Below, in pieces: positions 8,337 through 17,080 of a stretch of 64,000 bases of DNA. A model generated the notes under the pieces. The model saw nothing but the letters and a program-made list of their open reading frames with translations, was not told where the DNA came from and ran no database searches. Positions within the stretch are counted from its first letter, which is position 1; each line of letters starts with the position of its first letter. A program made the position numbers and the translations under genes. Source of the DNA: Flagellimonas sp. CMM7 (lineage in GTDB: Bacteria; Bacteroidota; Bacteroidia; Flavobacteriales; Flavobacteriaceae). Location: positions 3,245,501 through 3,309,500 of the forward strand of contig NZ_CP090003.1 of the NCBI RefSeq assembly GCF_021390195.1, given 5' to 3'.

Positions 8337-9761
8337 TCAATCGGTTTTCAAGTTCATTTTCTTGCCTTTATCAAGCATAAATTGATATGCGGCTTCATAT
8401 TCATTGGGAATTTCACCTTCCAAGATAGCTTCTTTAATAGCCTCTTTTATGATTCCTATTTCTTTAGAAGGCTTTAGATTGAATACCTGCATAATTTCCT
8501 CTCCAGTTACAGGTGGTTGAAAATTGCGTACGTGATCCCTCTCTTCAACCTCTACTATTTTTTTTCGAACAATTTGAAAGTTATTCTTGTACTTTCGCTG
8601 TTTTCTTGGGTTTTTTGTAGTGATGTCCGCTTCACATAAGGTCATAAGGTCCTCCACATATTCTCCGGCATCAAAAACCAAACGACGTACGGCAGAATCG
8701 GTTATATGGTCTTCAGACAGAACAATGGGTCTTGAACTCATCAATACCATTTTTTGAACGAATTTCATTTTATCGTTCAGTGGCATTTTTAGTCTTTTGA
8801 AAAGTTTATAGACCATCTTTGATCCTACGAATTCATGTGCATGAAACGTCCATCCAATTTTTTTATGAAAACGTTTGGTCGGGGCTTTTCCAATATCATG
8901 CAACAATGCAGCCCATCTTAACCAGAGATCATTCGTATTTTCCGAAATGTTATCCACAACTTCTAGCGTATGCCAAAAATTATCTTTGTGACGTTGTCCC
9001 TCAATTTCTTCGATGCCCTGCAGAGCAGTAAGCTCAGGAAGAATGATTGGTAGTAATCCGGTTTGGTGCAACAATTTAAAACCAATGGAAGGTTTTTTAC
9101 TTAGAATTATCTTATGAAGCTCATCTACAATTCTTTCCTTGGAAACAATCTTGATGCGTTCTTTATTTTCGGTAATAGCCCGAAGCGATTTTAATTCAAT
9201 ATCAAAATCCAATTGAGTGGCAAAACGTATGGCGCGCATCATACGCAAAGGATCATCTGAATAGGTTATACCTGGCTCCAGTGGAGTTTTTATGAGTTTT
9301 TTTTCTAAATCGCTTAATCCATTAAAAGGATCTAATAGTTGACCATGGCTTGATTGATTTAAGGATAAGGCCATGGCATTTATCGTGAAATCCCTTCGGT
9401 TTTGGTCATCTTCAAGGGAGCCATCCTCCACAACTGGCTTTCTGCTATCATGGTGATAGCTTTCCTTTCTGGCTCCTACAAATTCCAACTCCAGTTCTTG
9501 GTGCTTGATCATGGCAGTGCCGAAGTTCTTAAAAACTGAAACTTGGGGCTTTCCTTTAAGTTTGGAAGCTACTTTTTTTGCAAGTTCAATTCCGCTGCCT
9601 ATTACAACGATATCAATATCTTTTGGAGTGCCTCTTTTAAGCAAATAGTCTCTAACAAACCCTCCAATAACAAAAGAATCTGCACCTAGTTCTTGAGAAG
9701 TTTCTCCAATGAGTTTAAAAATGGGATGTTGTATTGCCTCTTTATGGAATTCCTGCGTCAT
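8337..9761 (-). CDS. cca: CCA tRNA nucleotidyltransferase (class II, with HD domain)
   Basis: A 474-residue enzyme that builds or repairs the 3' CCA of tRNA. The class II signature GGFVRDYLLKR with the catalytic pair in KDIDIVV lies at about residues 33-55. The RRDFTINAMA motif and the R-fingers (RMMRAIRFATQLDF) follow. An HD domain (HDIGKAPT) begins near residue 290, then a tRNA-binding tail. The length fits the Bacteroidetes HD-containing form. Whether it adds all three bases or only A or CC cannot be told from sequence alone. It sits between sua5 and ctaA in a tightly packed minus-strand operon, so two tRNA-maturation enzymes are adjacent. Confidence 0.93.
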   Translation of the reverse strand: MTQEFHKEAIQHPIFKLIGETSQELGADSFVIGGFVRDYLLKRGTPKDIDIVVIGSGIELAKKVASKLKGKPQVSVFKNFGTAMIKHQELELEFVGARKESYHHDSRKPVVEDGSLEDDQNRRDFTINAMALSLNQSSHGQLLDPFNGLSDLEKKLIKTPLEPGITYSDDPLRMMRAIRFATQLDFDIELKSLRAITENKERIKIVSKERIVDELHKIILSKKPSIGFKLLHQTGLLPIILPELTALQGIEEIEGQRHKDNFWHTLEVVDNISENTNDLWLRWAALLHDIGKAPTKRFHKKIGWTFHAHEFVGSKMVYKLFKRLKMPLNDKMKFVQKMVLMSSRPIVLSEDHITDSAVRRLVFDAGEYVEDLMTLCEADITTKNPRKQRKYKNNFQIVRKKIVEVEERDHVRNFQPPVTGEEIMQVFNLKPSKEIGIIKEAIKEAILEGEIPNEYEAAYQFMLDKGKKMNLKTD

Positions 9762-9762
9762 T

Positions 9763-10323
9763 TTATTCCCTGATTACCTTAACCTGGCCATCATTACTAA
9801 GCTTTATTATAGATGAAGGAGAAGGATTTTTGTTTTCTAACTGCAAATTTACCACATAGTTCACTCCTTTTATAATTTCTGAACTTATCTCTTTAAAGTT
9901 GTTGGGTGTTGGGTTCCCAGAAATATTAGCTGATGTGGATACGATAGGTTTTCCAAATTTATTAATCAAATATTGACAAAACTTATCAGATGCCACACGT
10001 ATAGCCAAAGTATTGTCTTCTGCTATTAGATTTTTGGCAACATTTTTTGGATGGTCAAAAACAATGGTGGTCGGTTTTTCTGCAAGATCCATGATGTCAT
10101 AAGCAACTTCTGGCACTTCTTTTACATGACGCTCTAACATAGCTTGATGGGCAACAAGACAAATCAAGGCTTTACTGTCAGCTCTCTTTTTTAGTTCGTA
10201 TACTTTTTTAACTGCGGCTTCATTGGTGGCATCACAACCAATCCCCCATACCGTATCGGTAGGGTAAAGGATTAAATTCCCTTTTTTTAGTTCTCTAATG
10301 CAGTTGTTGATTTGTTCAATCAA
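9763..10323 (-). CDS. L-threonylcarbamoyladenylate synthase (Sua5/YrdC)
   Basis: A 186-residue YrdC-domain protein that makes threonylcarbamoyl-AMP for the t6A37 modification of ANN-decoding tRNAs. The family motifs YPTDTVWGIGCDA (residues ~21-33), the KKRADSKALI lysine-rich nucleotide site (~46-55) and STSANISG (~133-140) are all present. It lacks the C-terminal Sua5 domain, so it is the short YrdC/YwlC form. The start is TTG at 10321-10323, lying inside the last codons of the upstream glycosyltransferase (8-nt overlap). The stop is 1 nt from the cca start, so coupled translation is likely. Confidence 0.92.
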   Translation of the reverse strand: MIEQINNCIRELKKGNLILYPTDTVWGIGCDATNEAAVKKVYELKKRADSKALICLVAHQAMLERHVKEVPEVAYDIMDLAEKPTTIVFDHPKNVAKNLIAEDNTLAIRVASDKFCQYLINKFGKPIVSTSANISGNPTPNNFKEISSEIIKGVNYVVNLQLENKNPSPSSIIKLSNDGQVKVIRE

Positions 10324-11143
10324 TTTTATTCAATTTAAAGTTAAAGTGATCATCTAAAGCTTGCCACTGAATTCTGTTTTTATCCTCTGTAATATTGGTT
10401 TTTTTTAAGGATACCTTTTGAGACCCCCATATAGGAATAGGTTCTTTTCCACTATTTTCGGCTTGTATGGATTTTGTTCCTTTTAACAGCCCCATTGCCT
10501 TGAACCACAAATCATCTGCTTTTGGGGCAAGTTTCATAAAAAGTTCTTGATTATGAACTTGCTCATCCAGAGAATTGATAGGGTAGAGGGTACCGCCAGC
10601 ACCAATAGGTAATGTACTATCTTTATTTGTACAGGGCTTATTTCCAGAACGCCATTCTTTATATGGTAATAGCTCCTCATCATTGTTATACGTAATACAT
10701 CTTGTTTGATTTCCGATAATTTCTGCTGGATGTTTTTGATGAATTTCATGCAACTTGGATAGCCAATCTTTTCTGTACATCATATCATCATCACAAGTAA
10801 CAACTACATTATTTGGAAGTATGTTTAGTGTTTCTACCAATTTTCTGTGTGAGCTGGTGTATTTTGAAAATTTAATTGAAAACATGGAACTGGTTAAACT
10901 TGAGAGTTTTTTTGGAATGTTATTTTCCAAATCTTCATGTAACCAAAGAACTACTTGTTCTGGCAGGACATCTTGGTTTAAGAGGCTCCTGATGGTAAGG
11001 TGCACTATATGCAGTCTAGATGGTATTGAAGCCAATGACACGATTACGGGAATTTGCTTTTTTTCTTTCAGAAACTTTTCTTTGGAGGTATTTGATAATT
11101 TAACATGGTTAAAAAGAGAAATGGGTATTTCTTTTACCTTCAT
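10316..11143 (-). CDS. Glycosyltransferase-like protein (GT-A type)
   Basis: About 275 residues from ATG 11143. The N-terminal part has the GT-A look: a VIVSLASIPSRL strand, a SLLNQ helix, and VVVTCDDDMMY as the likely DxD metal/nucleotide-sugar site near residue 120. A later segment, PIGAGGTLYP, and APKADDLWFKAMGL resemble acceptor regions of polysaccharide glycosyltransferases. The frame extends to a TTG at 11164, but that TTG falls within a TAATTTTG -7 box, so ATG 11143 is preferred. It overlaps the sua5 start by 8 nt. A divergent glycosyltransferase sits immediately upstream, suggesting shared surface-glycan work. Substrate unknown. Confidence 0.78.
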   Translation of the reverse strand: MKVKEIPISLFNHVKLSNTSKEKFLKEKKQIPVIVSLASIPSRLHIVHLTIRSLLNQDVLPEQVVLWLHEDLENNIPKKLSSLTSSMFSIKFSKYTSSHRKLVETLNILPNNVVVTCDDDMMYRKDWLSKLHEIHQKHPAEIIGNQTRCITYNNDEELLPYKEWRSGNKPCTNKDSTLPIGAGGTLYPINSLDEQVHNQELFMKLAPKADDLWFKAMGLLKGTKSIQAENSGKEPIPIWGSQKVSLKKTNITEDKNRIQWQALDDHFNFKLNKID

Positions 11144-11161
11144 CGGATATATTTTAAAACA

Positions 11162-11169
11162 CAAAATTA
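11162..11169 (-). promoter_or_regulatory. TAnnTTTG -7 element (glycosyltransferase-sua5-cca-ctaA)
   Basis: The minus strand reads TAATTTTG, 18 nt before the ATG at 11143. It would drive the tightly packed run of glycosyltransferase, sua5, cca and ctaA. It overlaps the alternative TTG start at 11164, which is therefore unlikely to be translated. Confidence 0.45.
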
Positions 11170-11196
11170 AGGATATGCGATAATATTTAATATTTC

Positions 11197-11204
11197 TATT
11201 TTTG
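11197..11204 (+). promoter_or_regulatory. TAnnTTTG -7 element directly before a start codon
   Basis: TATTTTTG ends 2 nt before ATG 11207 and 5 nt before the next in-frame ATG 11210. If this is the -7 box, transcription begins at or beside the start codon and the mRNA is leaderless or nearly so. It faces the minus-strand box at 11162-11169, giving a compact divergent promoter pair. Confidence 0.4.
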
Positions 11205-11206
11205 CC

Positions 11207-12043
11207 ATGATGAACAAAGACAAAAAGGACAATCCTAAAATATCAATTATAGTAAGTACCTATAATTCTGAAGAATGGTTAAAAAAAGTACTTTGGGGCT
11301 TTAACTGTCAAATCTTCAAAAATTTTGAAGTTGTTATCGCTGATGATGGATCTGGCCCTAAAACTAAAAAACTTCTGGATACTATGTCCAAAGAAGTTTT
11401 TTATACAATAGTCCATGTTTGGCAAGAAGATGAAGGTTTTCAAAAATCGAGAATATTGAATAAATCTGTTGAAGCATGTAACGCAGATTATATTATAATG
11501 ACGGATGGTGATTGTATTCCAAGAGAGGATTTTGTGGAAGTACATTACATAAACAAAGAGAAGGGGTATTTTATTTCTGGGGGATATTATATGCTTCCCA
11601 TGAATATCTCAAAGATGATTACATTGGAAGATATTCAGAAACAAAACTGTTTTAATATTCAGTGGCTCAAGGAGAAAGGGGTTCCGAAGACATTTAAAAA
11701 CAATAAACTTACTGCTAATGGTTTGATATCTAAGTTTTTGAATACGTTTACTCCTACCAATGCAAGTTGGAACGGCCATAACTCTTCAGGCTGGAAAAAG
11801 GATATCTTAAATGTAAACGGTTTTGATGAACGAATGCAATACGGAGGGCAGGATAGAGAATTAGGCGAGCGTATGTTCAATTTTGGTTTAAAATCAAAGC
11901 AATTAAGATACAGTGCCGTTTGTGTTCATCTTGACCATAAGAGAGGGTATAAAACGCCAGAATCGATTGCAAAAAACACTGCAATAAGAAGGGAGACAAG
12001 AAACAAAAAACTAGTTTGGACCCACTATGGCATTACCAAGTAA
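11207..12043 (+). CDS. Family 2 glycosyltransferase with galactosyltransferase-type C-domain
   Basis: A 278-residue soluble GT2 enzyme. ISIIVSTYNSEEWLKK at residues ~12-27 is the classical GT2 N-terminus. FEVVIADDGS (about 41-50) and IIMTDGDCIP (about 104-113) supply the two acidic nucleotide-sugar sites. VNGFDERMQYGGQDRELGERM near 200-222 is the Glyco_transf_7C motif with the catalytic E/D. Translation probably starts at 11207 or the adjacent ATG 11210. The 3' end overlaps the convergent glycosyltransferase by 19 nt. Likely transfers a hexose to a surface polysaccharide; donor and acceptor unknown. Confidence 0.88.
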   Translation: MMNKDKKDNPKISIIVSTYNSEEWLKKVLWGFNCQIFKNFEVVIADDGSGPKTKKLLDTMSKEVFYTIVHVWQEDEGFQKSRILNKSVEACNADYIIMTDGDCIPREDFVEVHYINKEKGYFISGGYYMLPMNISKMITLEDIQKQNCFNIQWLKEKGVPKTFKNNKLTANGLISKFLNTFTPTNASWNGHNSSGWKKDILNVNGFDERMQYGGQDRELGERMFNFGLKSKQLRYSAVCVHLDHKRGYKTPESIAKNTAIRRETRNKKLVWTHYGITK

Positions 12044-12828
12044 TAGGTAAGCTCATTTTTCTTTTCCAATTTTTTCAACTCTCTATATCTTTCCAAGACG
12101 CCTAGAGCATTTAGATATGAAATCGTTATACCTTTTTTGCCATCCAGAAAGCCTAATCTCAAGACATAATGATTGAAGAATTTCCAAATGGGTTTTATTG
12201 TCATGGAGATATAGTTGAAGTGCTTTTCCTTATAAAAAGCCTCTTTCGCCTTTAATTGACCGTAACGAAGCATTTTACCTTTGTAATCTTCATAATTTTT
12301 GTAGCAATAATGAGTAAGCTTTTCATTGAGAATACAGGAGTTTCCGTCAACTTCCAAAGTTTCATGCACAATCTTTTTATCTGTAAATTGAGCTTTACTT
12401 TTTCTAAACAACCTATGGTTTTTATCTGTCTGCCAACCACTAAAATTTAGTGGAGTATTTTGAAACATGAACTTACGATAGAACCAATATGCTTCACAAG
12501 CATCGGGATTGTTTATTGTTTTGGATATTTCTTTTTGAAGTTCATCACTAACAATTTCATCAGCATCTACAAACAGTATCCAATCATTTGTGGCTTGTTT
12601 AAGGGTATATGATTTTTGCGCCGTAAAGTTTTCAAACGGATTTTGAATTACTTTGACCTTAGGGTGCTTTTGTAGGTATTCGTAAGTGCCGTCAGTACTG
12701 AAGGAATCAACAACGATGATTTCATCTGCAAATGATATGGAATCTATACATTTTTCAATGTAACCCATCTCATTGTAAGTTATGATCAACGCGGATAATT
12801 TTTGCTTTGGGGTGCTCAATCCAGTCAT
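12025..12828 (-). CDS. Family 2 glycosyltransferase (WaaE/KdtX-like)
   Basis: A 267-residue GT2 protein. SALIITYNEMGYIEKCIDS (about 12-30), EIIVVDSFSTDGT and WILFVDADEIVS give the donor-binding strands with the DxD. The rest resembles LPS core glucosyltransferases of the WaaE/KdtX type, including HRLFRKSKAQF and a conserved KIVHETLEV acceptor segment. The C-terminal part has a helix around 205-240 with GFLDGKKGI, the usual membrane-association region of this subfamily. It is monocistronic, with a TAATTTTG box 28 nt upstream, and its tail overlaps the plus-strand glycosyltransferase by 19 nt. A role in LPS core or glycan assembly is inferred. Confidence 0.87.
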   Translation of the reverse strand: MTGLSTPKQKLSALIITYNEMGYIEKCIDSISFADEIIVVDSFSTDGTYEYLQKHPKVKVIQNPFENFTAQKSYTLKQATNDWILFVDADEIVSDELQKEISKTINNPDACEAYWFYRKFMFQNTPLNFSGWQTDKNHRLFRKSKAQFTDKKIVHETLEVDGNSCILNEKLTHYCYKNYEDYKGKMLRYGQLKAKEAFYKEKHFNYISMTIKPIWKFFNHYVLRLGFLDGKKGITISYLNALGVLERYRELKKLEKKNELTYYLVMP

Positions 12829-12856
12829 ATTTATTGGTATTCGTATTTGGTATTCA

Positions 12857-12864
12857 CAAAATTA
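12857..12864 (-). promoter_or_regulatory. TAnnTTTG -7 element (WaaE-like glycosyltransferase)
   Basis: TAATTTTG on the minus strand, 28 nt upstream of the ATG at 12828, inside the 267-nt spacer that separates this gene from dapD. I see no other gene or structured element in that spacer. Confidence 0.4.
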
Positions 12865-13095
12865 TAACAAAAAAATGCAAGGAAAATTGTTTTTAGGTGT
12901 AATTTTCTTACACAATGGACATTTTTGAGTATCCCTTGTTTTTCAGTAAAATTTTTAAAAATCTAGGTTGTTGTTGCGTTTAAAAGATGGCGAAATGTCA
13001 ATAGGTTGCTTAATTTGGAAAGAAAAATTAAATGCTTTCAAATACAATAGTGGACAAATTATCAAAATACAAGGCAAAAACACCAGTAGTGAGGG

Positions 13096-13911
13096 TTAAA
13101 CCGCTACATCATGCTCCCTTAACGCATTGTTCAATGATGTTTTTTTATTAGTACTTTCCTTTCTTTTTCCAATAATTAGAGCACAAGGAACTTGAAATTC
13201 ACCAGCAGCAAATTTTTTGGTATAGCTTCCAGGAATAACCACAGACCTTGCAGGTACCCTGCCTTTTAGTTCTATTGGTTCTTCTGCTGTTACATCGATA
13301 ATTTTTGTAGAGGCAGTTAGAACCACATTTGCGCCTAAAACAGCTTCTTTTTCTACTCGTACCCCTTCCACAACAATGCACCGCGAACCAATAAAGGCAT
13401 TATCTTCAATAATTACCGGGGCGGCTTGTAAGGGTTCCAGAACACCGCCAATTCCTACTCCACCGCTCAAATGGACATTTTTACCTATTTGTGCGCAACT
13501 GCCAACGGTTGCCCAAGTATCTACCATAGTACCTTCATCTACATAGGCACCAATATTAACATAGCTTGGCATTAAAATAGTTCCTTGGGAAATATAAGCG
13601 CCATGTCTGGCAACAGCATGGGGAACCACACGAACGCCTTTTTCTTGGTATCCCCTCTTTAAAGGAATTTTATCATGGTATTCAAAAATACCAGCTTCCA
13701 AAACTTCCATCTTTTGAATTGGAAAATAAAGTACAACAGCTTTTTTAACCCACTCGTTGATTTGCCAGTCGTCTTCTTTGGGTTCGGCACATCTTAATTT
13801 ACCCAAATCAATTAAATTGATTACCTCTCTAATTGCATTTTGGGTTTCTTCTTCTTTTAATAAATCTCTATTATCCCAAGCATTTTCTATAAGTGCTCTT
13901 AGCTGTGTCAT
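13096..13911 (-). CDS. dapD: 2,3,4,5-tetrahydropyridine-2,6-dicarboxylate N-succinyltransferase
   Basis: About 271 residues. Succinylates tetrahydrodipicolinate in the succinylase branch of lysine/diaminopimelate synthesis. The N-terminal alpha domain (LRALIENAWDNRDLL) is followed by GVRVVPHAVARHGAYI and a left-handed beta-helix of hexapeptide repeats from about residue 95 to 210 (MPSYVNIGAYVDEGTMVDTW, GGVGIGGVLEP, IEDNAFIGSRC). The motifs match DapD closely. The start is ATG 13911: the frame extends to a TTG at 13929, but that TTG lies in a TATCTTTG promoter box. The gene is monocistronic and divergent from ruvX. Confidence 0.95.
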   Translation of the reverse strand: MTQLRALIENAWDNRDLLKEEETQNAIREVINLIDLGKLRCAEPKEDDWQINEWVKKAVVLYFPIQKMEVLEAGIFEYHDKIPLKRGYQEKGVRVVPHAVARHGAYISQGTILMPSYVNIGAYVDEGTMVDTWATVGSCAQIGKNVHLSGGVGIGGVLEPLQAAPVIIEDNAFIGSRCIVVEGVRVEKEAVLGANVVLTASTKIIDVTAEEPIELKGRVPARSVVIPGSYTKKFAAGEFQVPCALIIGKRKESTNKKTSLNNALREHDVAV

Positions 13912-13926
13912 TTTTTTAAATTTTGA

Positions 13927-13934
13927 CAAAGATA
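13927..13934 (-). promoter_or_regulatory. TAnnTTTG -7 element (dapD)
   Basis: TATCTTTG on the minus strand, 15 nt upstream of ATG 13911. It overlaps the alternative TTG codon at 13929 and so decides the start of dapD. Together with the plus-strand box at 13988 it makes a divergent promoter region of about 70 nt. Confidence 0.45.
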
Positions 13935-13987
13935 ATCTGCAGATTAGAATATTAACGCTTATTTTAAAAGCATAACATTTTTAGGTT

Positions 13988-13995
13988 TATTTTTG
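13988..13995 (+). promoter_or_regulatory. TAnnTTTG -7 element (ruvX-def)
   Basis: TATTTTTG, 14 nt before the TTG start of ruvX at 14010. No ATG lies between box and coding sequence, which supports TTG initiation. Confidence 0.45.
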
Positions 13996-14009
13996 CCAAA
14001 ATTTTAGAC

Positions 14010-14420
14010 TTGGCAAGAATTTTAGCTTTGGATTATGGAAAAGTAAGAACGGGAATAGCCATTACGGACGAACTGCAATTAATTGCTTCTGGATTAACCA
14101 CTGTTGAAACAAAGGATTTAATTGCTTTTCTTACTGATTACCTTGAAAAGGAAGCAGTGGAAAAATTTGTGGTTGGGCTTCCAAAACAAATGGACAATAC
14201 GCCATCAGAATCCGAAGAATTGATTCAAGCTTTTCTAAAGAAGTTGTTGGCTAAGTTTCCAACAATCCAAATAGAGCGCCAAGATGAACGCTTTACTTCC
14301 AAAATGGCGTTTCAATCCATGTTGGACAGCGGAATGAAAAAGAAAAAACGACAAAACAAGGCTATTGTTGATGAAATAAGTGCTACGCTAATTTTGCAGG
14401 CATACCTTAACAGAATTTAG
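14010..14420 (+). CDS. ruvX: Holliday junction resolvase-like RuvX/YqgF
   Basis: A 136-residue RNase H-fold protein. RILALDYGKVRTGIAITDE at the N-terminus has the first catalytic Asp and the conserved DYGxxRxG motif. VVGLPKQMDNTPSES (about 53-67) and DERFTSKMAF (about 91-100, second acidic residue) follow, then the final acidic DEISATLILQ. The family processes pre-16S rRNA 5' ends and/or Holliday junctions. The start is TTG at 14010, directly before the conserved ARILALDYG; no ATG is available. It is followed 4 nt later by def, so both are translated from one message. Confidence 0.93.
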   Translation: MARILALDYGKVRTGIAITDELQLIASGLTTVETKDLIAFLTDYLEKEAVEKFVVGLPKQMDNTPSESEELIQAFLKKLLAKFPTIQIERQDERFTSKMAFQSMLDSGMKKKKRQNKAIVDEISATLILQAYLNRI

Positions 14421-14424
14421 TTTT

Positions 14425-15015
14425 ATGATTTTACCCATAGTTGCATACGGAGAACCTGTTTTACGTAAAGTTGGAAAGGATGTTACAACGGATTACCCCA
14501 AATTGGAAGAGTTGATAACAAATATGTGGGAGACCATGTATAATGCCCATGGGGTAGGTTTAGCAGCTCCACAGATTGGATTGCCCATCCGTCTATTTTT
14601 AGTTGATACCACACCATTTTCTGATGATGAGGAATTGAGCAAAGAGGATCAAGAAGCCTTGAATGGTTTTAAAAAGGTATTCATTAATGCTAAAATTGAA
14701 GATGAAACGGGTAGCGAATGGGATTTTAATGAGGGTTGTTTAAGTATTCCAGATGTTAGGGAAGATGTAAAACGTAAACCGAAAATCACCATAAGTTATC
14801 TAGACGAAGATTTTAAACCACATACCGAAACGTACGATGGTCTTTTGGCAAGAGTCATTCAGCATGAGTACGACCATATTGAGGGAATTCTTTTTACCGA
14901 CAAGCTTTCTTCGTTAAAAAAAAGACTTTTAAAAAGCAGATTGGACAAAATTTCCAAAGGTAAAATTAGTGTGGATTACAAAATGCGATTCCCTAATATC
15001 AAAAAAGGACGTTAA
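14425..15015 (+). CDS. def: Peptide deformylase
   Basis: A 196-residue metalloenzyme that removes the N-formyl group from nascent proteins. The three diagnostic motifs are present: GVGLAAPQIG (about 45-54), EGCLSIP with the metal-binding Cys (about 108-114), and QHEYDHIEG with the two His ligands and catalytic Glu (about 154-162). The ~14-residue acidic insertion between motif 1 and 2 (SDDEELSKEDQEA) is seen in flavobacterial deformylases. It starts 4 nt after ruvX and is followed by DUF5606. Confidence 0.95.
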   Translation: MILPIVAYGEPVLRKVGKDVTTDYPKLEELITNMWETMYNAHGVGLAAPQIGLPIRLFLVDTTPFSDDEELSKEDQEALNGFKKVFINAKIEDETGSEWDFNEGCLSIPDVREDVKRKPKITISYLDEDFKPHTETYDGLLARVIQHEYDHIEGILFTDKLSSLKKRLLKSRLDKISKGKISVDYKMRFPNIKKGR

Positions 15016-15041
15016 AAAAAACGGTGTTTGGTATAAAAGTA

Positions 15042-15049
15042 TAATTTTG
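15042..15049 (+). promoter_or_regulatory. TAnnTTTG -7 element (DUF5606 gene)
   Basis: TAATTTTG, 19 nt before ATG 15069, in the 53-nt gap after def. A TTG at 15028-15030 is closer than the usual -33 distance. Suggests the gene can be transcribed on its own as well as with def. Confidence 0.35.
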
Positions 15050-15068
15050 CGCGGATAAAATAGAAAAG

Positions 15069-15503
15069 ATGGTACTGGACAAGATTTTATCAATCGGTGG
15101 TAAACCTGGACTTTTTAAGTTGTTGACCCAAACAAGGAGCGGTTTTGTTGGAGAATCTCTATTGGATGGAAAGCGTGTGACCGTTGGTATCAGAAGCAAT
15201 GTAAGTGTGTTGTCTGAAATAGCCATTTACACTCTAGAAGAAGAAGTGCCGCTTAGAGAGGTCTTTCAAAAGATAAAAGAAAAAGAAGGTGGTAAAAAAA
15301 CCAGCATTAGCCACAAGGTCGAAAAAATACAACTAGAGGAATACTTCTTTGAAATTCTACCCAATTATGATGAGGATAGAGTATATACCAGTGACATAAA
15401 GAAAATTATTCAATGGTATAATATTCTAACGGAAAATAAAATCAATGATTTTTCCGATTCAGATGATGAAGAGGTTTTGGTTTCCTCTGATGAGGAAGAA
15501 TAG
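15069..15503 (+). CDS. DUF5606 domain-containing protein
   Basis: A 144-residue cytoplasmic protein widespread in Bacteroidetes, of unknown function. The N-terminal block LDKILSIGGKPGLFKLLTQTRSGF and the following VTVGIRSNVSVLSEIAIYT are the conserved core. The central part (about residues 55-115) alternates charged helices. The last ~15 residues are an acidic Ser/Asp/Glu tail (SDDEEVLVSSDEEE). Its fixed neighbourhood downstream of def in flavobacteria hints at a translation-linked role, but nothing in the sequence proves it. The stop is 3 nt from the convergent hexosaminidase stop. Confidence 0.88.
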   Translation: MVLDKILSIGGKPGLFKLLTQTRSGFVGESLLDGKRVTVGIRSNVSVLSEIAIYTLEEEVPLREVFQKIKEKEGGKKTSISHKVEKIQLEEYFFEILPNYDEDRVYTSDIKKIIQWYNILTENKINDFSDSDDEEVLVSSDEEE

Positions 15504-15506
15504 CCA

Positions 15507-17078
15507 CTATTCCCAATCCACCAAATCGGTCGGATAATAATTTACATTCATTCGATTTAAAAAAGGAACCTGTTTGGTAAGACGTGCTTTATAGTCTTCC
15601 CAGTTACAATTTTCTGAAGTTGACCAACCTAGTTCAGCATAACCAATTGCTCTTGGAAAGGCTAAATATTCCAGTTCCTCACTGTTGGAAATAGTTTCTG
15701 ACCAAAGAGGGGCTTCAATACCTAAAATGCTCTCAATGGATAAGCCTTCAACGTATGTTTCGGGATTCCATTTATAGGCAACATCAACAGGAATGAGTCC
15801 TGCCCAATCTAACCCAAACTTGGATAATGAGTCATACTTCATGTCCAAATAAGTCTTTTCTCCAGGGGACAACACTATTTTAGAACCATTTTTGGCTGCT
15901 TTTAGAGCATTGTGAGGTTCATTCCATAGTTGTGTAACGGTTGATGCGCTTATGTTGCCTTGGGCAATCTCATTCCAGCCCATCATTTGTTTACCATGTT
16001 TTTGGACAATCTTTTCAACCTTTTCTACAAAATGGATGTAATCTCTTTTTTTGGTCACATGGCTCTCATCACCGCCAACATGAAAATAAGGTCCTGGAGA
16101 TAGGGAGGCAACCTCTCTAATAACATCATCTAAAAATGAATAGACCGTATCTTTTCTTGCATCAAAAGTGCTAAAACCTACGCGAGTACCTGTATATGAT
16201 TTTACTTTTTTACCATTTCCGTTTAAAAAAGGGTAGCTTAAAGTAGCTGCATTGGTATGTCCGGGCATATCTATTTCGGGGATAATGGTAATATGTCTTT
16301 GGGCAGCATATTCCACTAGTTCCGTATAGTCATCTTGTGTGTAATAACCTCCAGTGCCTCCACCAACTTCAGTTGCACCGCCAATTTGGGTAAGCTTAGG
16401 CCAGGATTTTATTTCAATACGCCACCCTTGATCATCAGAAAGGTGAAGATGCAAAACGTTGTATTTGTAATATGCGAGTATATCCATATACTTTTTCACC
16501 TCATCAACAGTAAAAAAATGTCTGGCAACGTCTAACATGGCTCCTCTATATTCAAATTTTGGTTCGTCGAATATTTTCCCTGTCGGAATCAACCATAACG
16601 GGTGGTCTGTTAAGGTGTCGTTGCTTTTTTCTGGAATAAGCTGTCTTAAGGTCTGTATTCCTCTAAATGCACCTGATGCAGTTTTTGCATTCAAAAAAAT
16701 AGAATCTTTTTTGATGTATAATTGATAGGATTCTGGAGTTTTTAGTGCAACGCTGTCAGATTGGTTGATGTATATAAATCTGTCTACAGGGTTTTCACTA
16801 TTGCTGGTATTGATTGCAATATCCAAATTTGTTTTCAATTTTACTTTTTCTGAGAGAAATTGGCCGACCTGTTCAAATTTAGAATCTGTACTTGACGTGT
16901 AAATGACCGTGTTTTTAGATAAACCAAATGCACTGTTTGTTGAAACTGTTTTTAGCGGCTTTGGGATTAAAGCAGTGTTTGAAAGGTCAGTTTTTGGAAA
17001 ATTAATTTCCTTTTTTTTGGTTTGACAGGCCGCCATGGTGAGAATGGCGGTAAAAATCAACACTGTTCTAGATAACAT
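15507..17078 (-). CDS. Beta-N-acetylhexosaminidase, GH20 lipoprotein
   Basis: A 523-residue lipoprotein: signal MLSRTVLIFTAILTMAAC with the lipid-acceptor Cys at residue 18. Residues ~35-165 form the GH20b alpha/beta domain. The GH20 barrel starts at about 175 (YRGAMLDVARHFFTVDEVK) and carries the catalytic Asp-Glu pair D337-E338 in HVGGDES, plus HLSDDQGWRIE and EIDMPGHTNAA. It cleaves terminal GlcNAc or GalNAc from glycans such as chitin oligomers or glycoconjugates by substrate-assisted catalysis. It ends a three-gene minus-strand cluster with an SGNH hydrolase (2-nt gap) and a GH3 enzyme. Confidence 0.93.
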   Translation of the reverse strand: MLSRTVLIFTAILTMAACQTKKKEINFPKTDLSNTALIPKPLKTVSTNSAFGLSKNTVIYTSSTDSKFEQVGQFLSEKVKLKTNLDIAINTSNSENPVDRFIYINQSDSVALKTPESYQLYIKKDSIFLNAKTASGAFRGIQTLRQLIPEKSNDTLTDHPLWLIPTGKIFDEPKFEYRGAMLDVARHFFTVDEVKKYMDILAYYKYNVLHLHLSDDQGWRIEIKSWPKLTQIGGATEVGGGTGGYYTQDDYTELVEYAAQRHITIIPEIDMPGHTNAATLSYPFLNGNGKKVKSYTGTRVGFSTFDARKDTVYSFLDDVIREVASLSPGPYFHVGGDESHVTKKRDYIHFVEKVEKIVQKHGKQMMGWNEIAQGNISASTVTQLWNEPHNALKAAKNGSKIVLSPGEKTYLDMKYDSLSKFGLDWAGLIPVDVAYKWNPETYVEGLSIESILGIEAPLWSETISNSEELEYLAFPRAIGYAELGWSTSENCNWEDYKARLTKQVPFLNRMNVNYYPTDLVDWE

Positions 17079-17080
17079 GT

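Noticed and set aside
10755..11183. 142-residue plus-strand open frame opposite the first glycosyltransferase
   Set aside because: Antisense to the DxD-containing glycosyltransferase; no recognisable motif and would run over both promoter boxes.
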